Shown here: positions 60,940 to 64,000 of the stretch, in pieces | Layout of the letters: the number at the start of each line of letters is the position of its first letter | Position numbering within the stretch: position 1 is the first letter of the stretch | From: Allobosea lathyri | GTDB taxonomy: Bacteria; Pseudomonadota; Alphaproteobacteria; Rhizobiales; Beijerinckiaceae | DNA length: 64,000 bases | Assembly (NCBI RefSeq): GCF_900108245.1 | Contig: NZ_FNUY01000001.1 | Location: 62,001-126,000, forward strand | Direction: 5' to 3' | Made by a program: the position numbers and the translations under genes | Notes under the pieces: model-generated | The model's input: only the letters and a program-made list of their open reading frames with translations | The model's database searches: none | What the model was told of the DNA's origin: nothing

Positions 60940-61734
60940 TCATACTCTTGCAATGCCCTTGGCCTGACCGAGTTCGCCGCCCTCGAAGGTGCCGATCGAG
61001 TTGCCGCCATCGACGCTCAGCACCGCGCCAGTGATGAAGCTCGCTCTATCCGAGCAGAGATAGGCGATCGCTTGCGGCGCATCATCAGGACCGCTGGTGC
61101 GCCCGAGCGGGATGCGCGCGGTCATGCGCTCGATATAATCGGGGCTCAACGCGCTGACCTCGCTGCCCGGCGCAAAGCCGGGTTCGACCGCGTTGACGCG
61201 GATGCCATGGCCAGCGAGTTCCAGCGCAAAGCCCTTGGTCAGCCGCTCCAGCGCGGTCTTGGAGGTGCAATAGGGCACCGAGCCGTTGCGCATCTGGCGC
61301 GAGGCGCCCGAGGAGATGTTGACGATCGCGCCCTTGCGCCCCTCCGCGACCATCAGCTTGGCCATCTCGCGGGTAACGAGGAAGGGCGCCCGAAGATTGA
61401 CCCCGAAGATCAGGTCCCACTCGGCGGCCGACATCTCCAGCAGCGAGAATTTCGGGTAGAGACCGGCATTGTTGACGACGATGTCGGGCGCTCCCCAGGC
61501 GGTTTTGAGCGTCGCCGCGAGATCGAGGATCGACGCTTCGTCGGTGAGTTCGGTCCTGTGCAGGAGCACGCGCGCCGGATCGAGCTTGAGTTCGGCAGCC
61601 AGCGCGTCGAGCGCCTCCTGCCGGTTGTCGGAGAGGCAGAGCTTTGCGCCCTCGCGGGCAAAATGCGCGGCGATCCAGCGCCCGAAAATGCCTGCGGCTC
61701 CGGTGATGACGACGGTCTTGTCCGAGAATTCCAT
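60940..61734 (-). CDS. SDR family oxidoreductase inside the peptide-ABC operon
   Basis: A 264-residue SDR with Ser141/142, Tyr155-x-x-x-Lys159 (YCTSK) and NNAG near 88. The cofactor motif reads TGAAGIFG (11-18) rather than TGxxxGIG, with Ile16 and Phe17 in place of the usual Gly-Ile pair; many gluconate/3-oxoacyl SDRs tolerate such changes. GAGG 5 nt upstream supports ATG 61734. It is flanked by the DppC-type permease gene (gap 7 bp) and the DppD ATPase gene, all on the minus strand, so it should process the transported compound. Confidence 0.9.
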   Translation of the reverse strand: MEFSDKTVVITGAAGIFGRWIAAHFAREGAKLCLSDNRQEALDALAAELKLDPARVLLHRTELTDEASILDLAATLKTAWGAPDIVVNNAGLYPKFSLLEMSAAEWDLIFGVNLRAPFLVTREMAKLMVAEGRKGAIVNISSGASRQMRNGSVPYCTSKTALERLTKGFALELAGHGIRVNAVEPGFAPGSEVSALSPDYIERMTARIPLGRTSGPDDAPQAIAYLCSDRASFITGAVLSVDGGNSIGTFEGGELGQAKGIARV

Positions 61735-61741
61735 GATGACC

Positions 61742-62632
61742 TCAGCGCGAGCGCGAACGGGGGTCGAGCTTGTCGCGCAACCAGTCCCCGAGAACGTTGA
61801 CGGAAAAAACGAGCAGGAAGAGGCAGGCGCCGGGAAAGGCGACGATCCACCAGGCGCGTTCCACATATTGCCGGCCGACGCTCATGATCGAGCCCCAGCT
61901 CGGTGCCGGCGGCTGGATGCCCAGTCCCAGAAAAGACAATCCGGCTTCGAACAGGATCATCAGGCCGAATTCCGCCGTCGCCACCACCAGCAGCGGCCCG
62001 GCGATGTTGGGCAGCACATGCCGGAACAGGATGCGCAGCGTGCGCGCTCCGGCCAGTTCCGCCGCCTTGATATAGGGCAGGTTGGCGACCTGCAGCGTCT
62101 GCGCATAGGCGACGCGGGTGTAGCGCGGCCAACGCGTCAGCGCGAGAACGAGGATCAGCTTGAGGAAGCCCGGGCCGAGCACCGCGACCGTGAGCACCGC
62201 AAGCAGAACGGCGGGGATCGACAGCATGATATCGACGAAGCGCATGATCAGCGTCTCGACCCAGCCGCGAAACCAGGCTGCCGCCATTCCCAGCGATACG
62301 CCGACGACGGTGGAGACCACTACCGAGAGAAAGGCCACCGCGATCGAGATCTGCGAGCCATAGAGGATGCGTGACAGCAGATCGCGGCCGAGATCGTCGG
62401 TGCCCAGCAGATAGAGCTGGCCTGCCGACGATACCGAGCCCGGCGGCTTGAGCCGCATCAGCAGGGTCTGGCGCGTCGGGTCGGCAGGCGCGATCCAGGG
62501 CGCGAGCAAGGCAAGCCCGACGATGAGGACGAGGATCGCGGCGACGATGATGATCGCCAGCGGCACGGCAGGCTGGACGCGGCGCGTCTTGCGCCGTGGC
62601 GTTGCCGCGCCCGGTGCGGGGAGCGCGCTCAT
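61742..62632 (-). CDS. Peptide ABC transporter permease (DppC/OppC type)
   Basis: A 296-residue permease with a DppC-like N-terminal extension and first helix (PLAIIIVAAILVLIVGLALLAPWI), GTDDLGRDLLSRILYGS near residue 77 and the EAA loop (YIKAAELAGARTLRILFRHVLPNI). It overlaps the DppB-type gene by 4 bp. Confidence 0.94.
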   Translation of the reverse strand: MSALPAPGAATPRRKTRRVQPAVPLAIIIVAAILVLIVGLALLAPWIAPADPTRQTLLMRLKPPGSVSSAGQLYLLGTDDLGRDLLSRILYGSQISIAVAFLSVVVSTVVGVSLGMAAAWFRGWVETLIMRFVDIMLSIPAVLLAVLTVAVLGPGFLKLILVLALTRWPRYTRVAYAQTLQVANLPYIKAAELAGARTLRILFRHVLPNIAGPLLVVATAEFGLMILFEAGLSFLGLGIQPPAPSWGSIMSVGRQYVERAWWIVAFPGACLFLLVFSVNVLGDWLRDKLDPRSRSR

Positions 62633-63549
62633 GAGGCCAGCCTGATGCGCGGGTCGAGCAGCGCATAGACGAGGTCGGCGAGCAGGCTGGTCAAGACGTA
62701 GACGATCGAGATCAGCAGCACGATCACCTGCACGACCAGGAAATCGCGCGACTGGATCGATTGGATCGCAAGCTGGCCGATGCCGGGCCAGGCGAAAACG
62801 GTCTCGACGATGACAGCACCGGCCAGGAGATTGCCGATCTCGAGCGCTGCGACCGTCACCACCGGGATCGCGGCATTGCGCAGGACATGCCGCTCCACCG
62901 CGCCAGCCTTCGAGAGCCCGCGCGCCCGGGCTGCCCGCACATAGTCCTTGCCGAGTTCGTCGATGATGGCGATGCGAGCCATCCGGGCGAAGGTCGACAT
63001 CGAGAGCGCGCCCAGCGCGATCGAGGGCAGGATCAGGGCGCGGATATCGCCGGCCCCCGATGTCGGAAGCCAGCCCAGCACCACGCCGAAGACGATGATC
63101 AGCAGCATGCCCGACAGGAAGGTCGGCAGGCTCTGGCCCGTCAGAGCCAGTGCCGACAAACAGCGCTCCAGCCAGCCGCCGCGCCAGACCGCCATGGCGA
63201 TGCCTGCGGGCAGGCCGACGAAGAGCGCCACCGCGAGCGCGCCGAGCGCCAGCATCACGGTATAGGGCACGCGCGAGGCGACGATATCGATAGCAGGTAT
63301 CCGCTGCACCACCGAGATGCCGAAGTCGAAACGACCGAGCGACTGCAGGTAGTCGAGATACTGGATGACGACCGGGCGGTCGAAGCCGAGTTGCTTGCGT
63401 AGCGCGTCGACCGCCTCCTGCGTCGAGCCTTCCGGCACCAGCAGCAAGGTCGGATCGCCTGAAAAGCGCATCACGATGAACACGATCGTGAGTACGCCGA
63501 GAACCGCGATGGCGGCCTGGACCAGGCGCCCTGCCGCATAGCGCAGCAT
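62629..63549 (-). CDS. Peptide ABC transporter permease (DppB/OppB type)
   Basis: A 306-residue permease beginning MLRYAAGRLVQAAIAVLGVL, with LGFDRPVVIQYLDYLQSLGRFDFG in the first periplasmic region and the EAA loop (DYVRAARARGLSKAGAVERHVLRNAAIPV). It follows the binding-protein gene by 32 bp. Together with the DppC, DppD and DppF genes it forms a complete importer, unlike the locus at 28477. Confidence 0.94.
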   Translation of the reverse strand: MLRYAAGRLVQAAIAVLGVLTIVFIVMRFSGDPTLLLVPEGSTQEAVDALRKQLGFDRPVVIQYLDYLQSLGRFDFGISVVQRIPAIDIVASRVPYTVMLALGALAVALFVGLPAGIAMAVWRGGWLERCLSALALTGQSLPTFLSGMLLIIVFGVVLGWLPTSGAGDIRALILPSIALGALSMSTFARMARIAIIDELGKDYVRAARARGLSKAGAVERHVLRNAAIPVVTVAALEIGNLLAGAVIVETVFAWPGIGQLAIQSIQSRDFLVVQVIVLLISIVYVLTSLLADLVYALLDPRIRLAS

Positions 63550-63581
63550 CAGCTAAAGCCTTTCCATCCGCGGACGCGACA

Positions 63582-64000
63582 TCAACGCTTCCAATTCATG
63601 TCCATGACGAACAGGGACTCGTTGGAGGTCGGCTGCCATTGCAGCTCCTTGCGCGCGCCATAGCTGGCGAAGGCCTGGTAGAGGCCAAGCCCCGGCACGT
63701 CCTGGCGCAGCACTTCGTAGGCGCTCTTGTAGGCGGCCATGCGCTTGGCCTCGTCGAGCGTGCTGCGCGCGGCGTCGGCTGCCGTATCGAAGGCCGGATT
63801 GGAATATTTCGACCAGGTGCTGCCGGTGCGGAACAGCGGGAAGATGATGCCGTCGGCATCCTGGCAGGCGCAGGACCAGACGCCGATGGCGAGCTGGCCG
63901 GCTTCCGCGGGCGTGCCCTGGCGGCGGCGCAGGAAGGTGGCGTGGTCGAGCATCACCACATTCACCTTGAGGCCGACATCGTTGACCATCTGCTGGATCG
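63582..64000 (-). CDS. ABC transporter substrate-binding protein, family 5, 5'-truncated by window edge
   Basis: The C-terminal 139 or so residues of a family 5 binding protein (ends LFVMDMNWKR). The frame runs through 64000 (IQQMVNDVGLKVNVVMLDH is the typical family 5 segment), so the start is beyond the window. It is the promoter-proximal gene of the complete Dpp-type operon. The sequence WSCACQDADGIIFPLFRTGS is the ligand-lobe closing region. Confidence 0.9.
   Translation of the reverse strand, partial: IQQMVNDVGLKVNVVMLDHATFLRRRQGTPAEAGQLAIGVWSCACQDADGIIFPLFRTGSTWSKYSNPAFDTAADAARSTLDEAKRMAAYKSAYEVLRQDVPGLGLYQAFASYGARKELQWQPTSNESLFVMDMNWKR

Overview
The window is about 65% G+C, densely packed with operons, and carries no rRNA, tRNA, CRISPR array, transposase or phage gene that I can see. 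Gene content (many ABC importers, GntR/FCD, LysR and Lrp regulators, hydantoinase/oxoprolinase genes) and several families of dispersed hairpin repeats point to an alphaproteobacterium of the Hyphomicrobiales, Bosea-like. That assignment is inference from general features, not from a marker gene. Almost everything here concerns scavenging of small organic molecules.

Layout. 1-1240: 3' part of a dihydrolipoyl dehydrogenase. 1459-9982: a carbohydrate-type ABC import locus built around a divergent promoter, with GntR, two tandem paralogous binding proteins and an SDR on the minus strand, and a mandelate-racemase-type enzyme, two permeases and two proteins of unknown function on the plus strand. 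No ATPase is encoded there. 10110-11914: a DUF983 protein and a MocR-type regulator whose promoter regions share an 18-bp box. 12088-23682: an amine or amino-acid catabolic block (bicupin, two paralogous double-GNAT proteins, a 2-hydroxyacid dehydrogenase, AraC, a class III aminotransferase, Lrp, an FAD amine oxidase, an aldehyde dehydrogenase, a HAD dehalogenase-type hydrolase and an ArgE/DapE-type deacylase). 23895-33970: a divergent unit of FAD oxidase, amidase and paralogous FAD oxidase facing a peptide-type ABC importer (binding protein and two permeases, no ATPase) that ends in a MOSC protein and another FAD oxidase.

34221-39261: a LysR regulator followed by hyuA and hyuB. 39383-46515: an amino-acid ABC importer operon headed by a GntR/FCD regulator and a 2-hydroxyacid dehydrogenase, divergent from an acid-sugar-dehydratase-like enolase-superfamily gene and an SDR. 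An Lrp regulator and a convergent aldehyde dehydrogenase follow, separated by a strong terminator. 48918-50197: a COG0523 metallochaperone GTPase under a Zur-like box. 50351-54666: an RND efflux pump with its adaptor. 54823-58181: a phospholipase D/cardiolipin-synthase-like protein, an HdeD-type membrane protein and an endonuclease/exonuclease/phosphatase-family protein. 58315-58866: an FMN reductase. 58951-64000: a complete Dpp/Opp-type importer with an SDR embedded in the operon; its binding protein runs off the right edge.

Working picture: each import module is paired with the enzymes that would open its substrate (oxidases, amidases, dehydratases, SDRs) and with a local regulator, and candidate operators are visible in several of the intergenic regions. 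The most distinctive parts are the two-binding-protein locus with two unknown proteins (1459-9982) and the oxidase-amidase-oxidase/ABC/MOSC locus (23895-33970). Hairpin repeats of at least five families sit in intergenic gaps, twice inside transporter operons.
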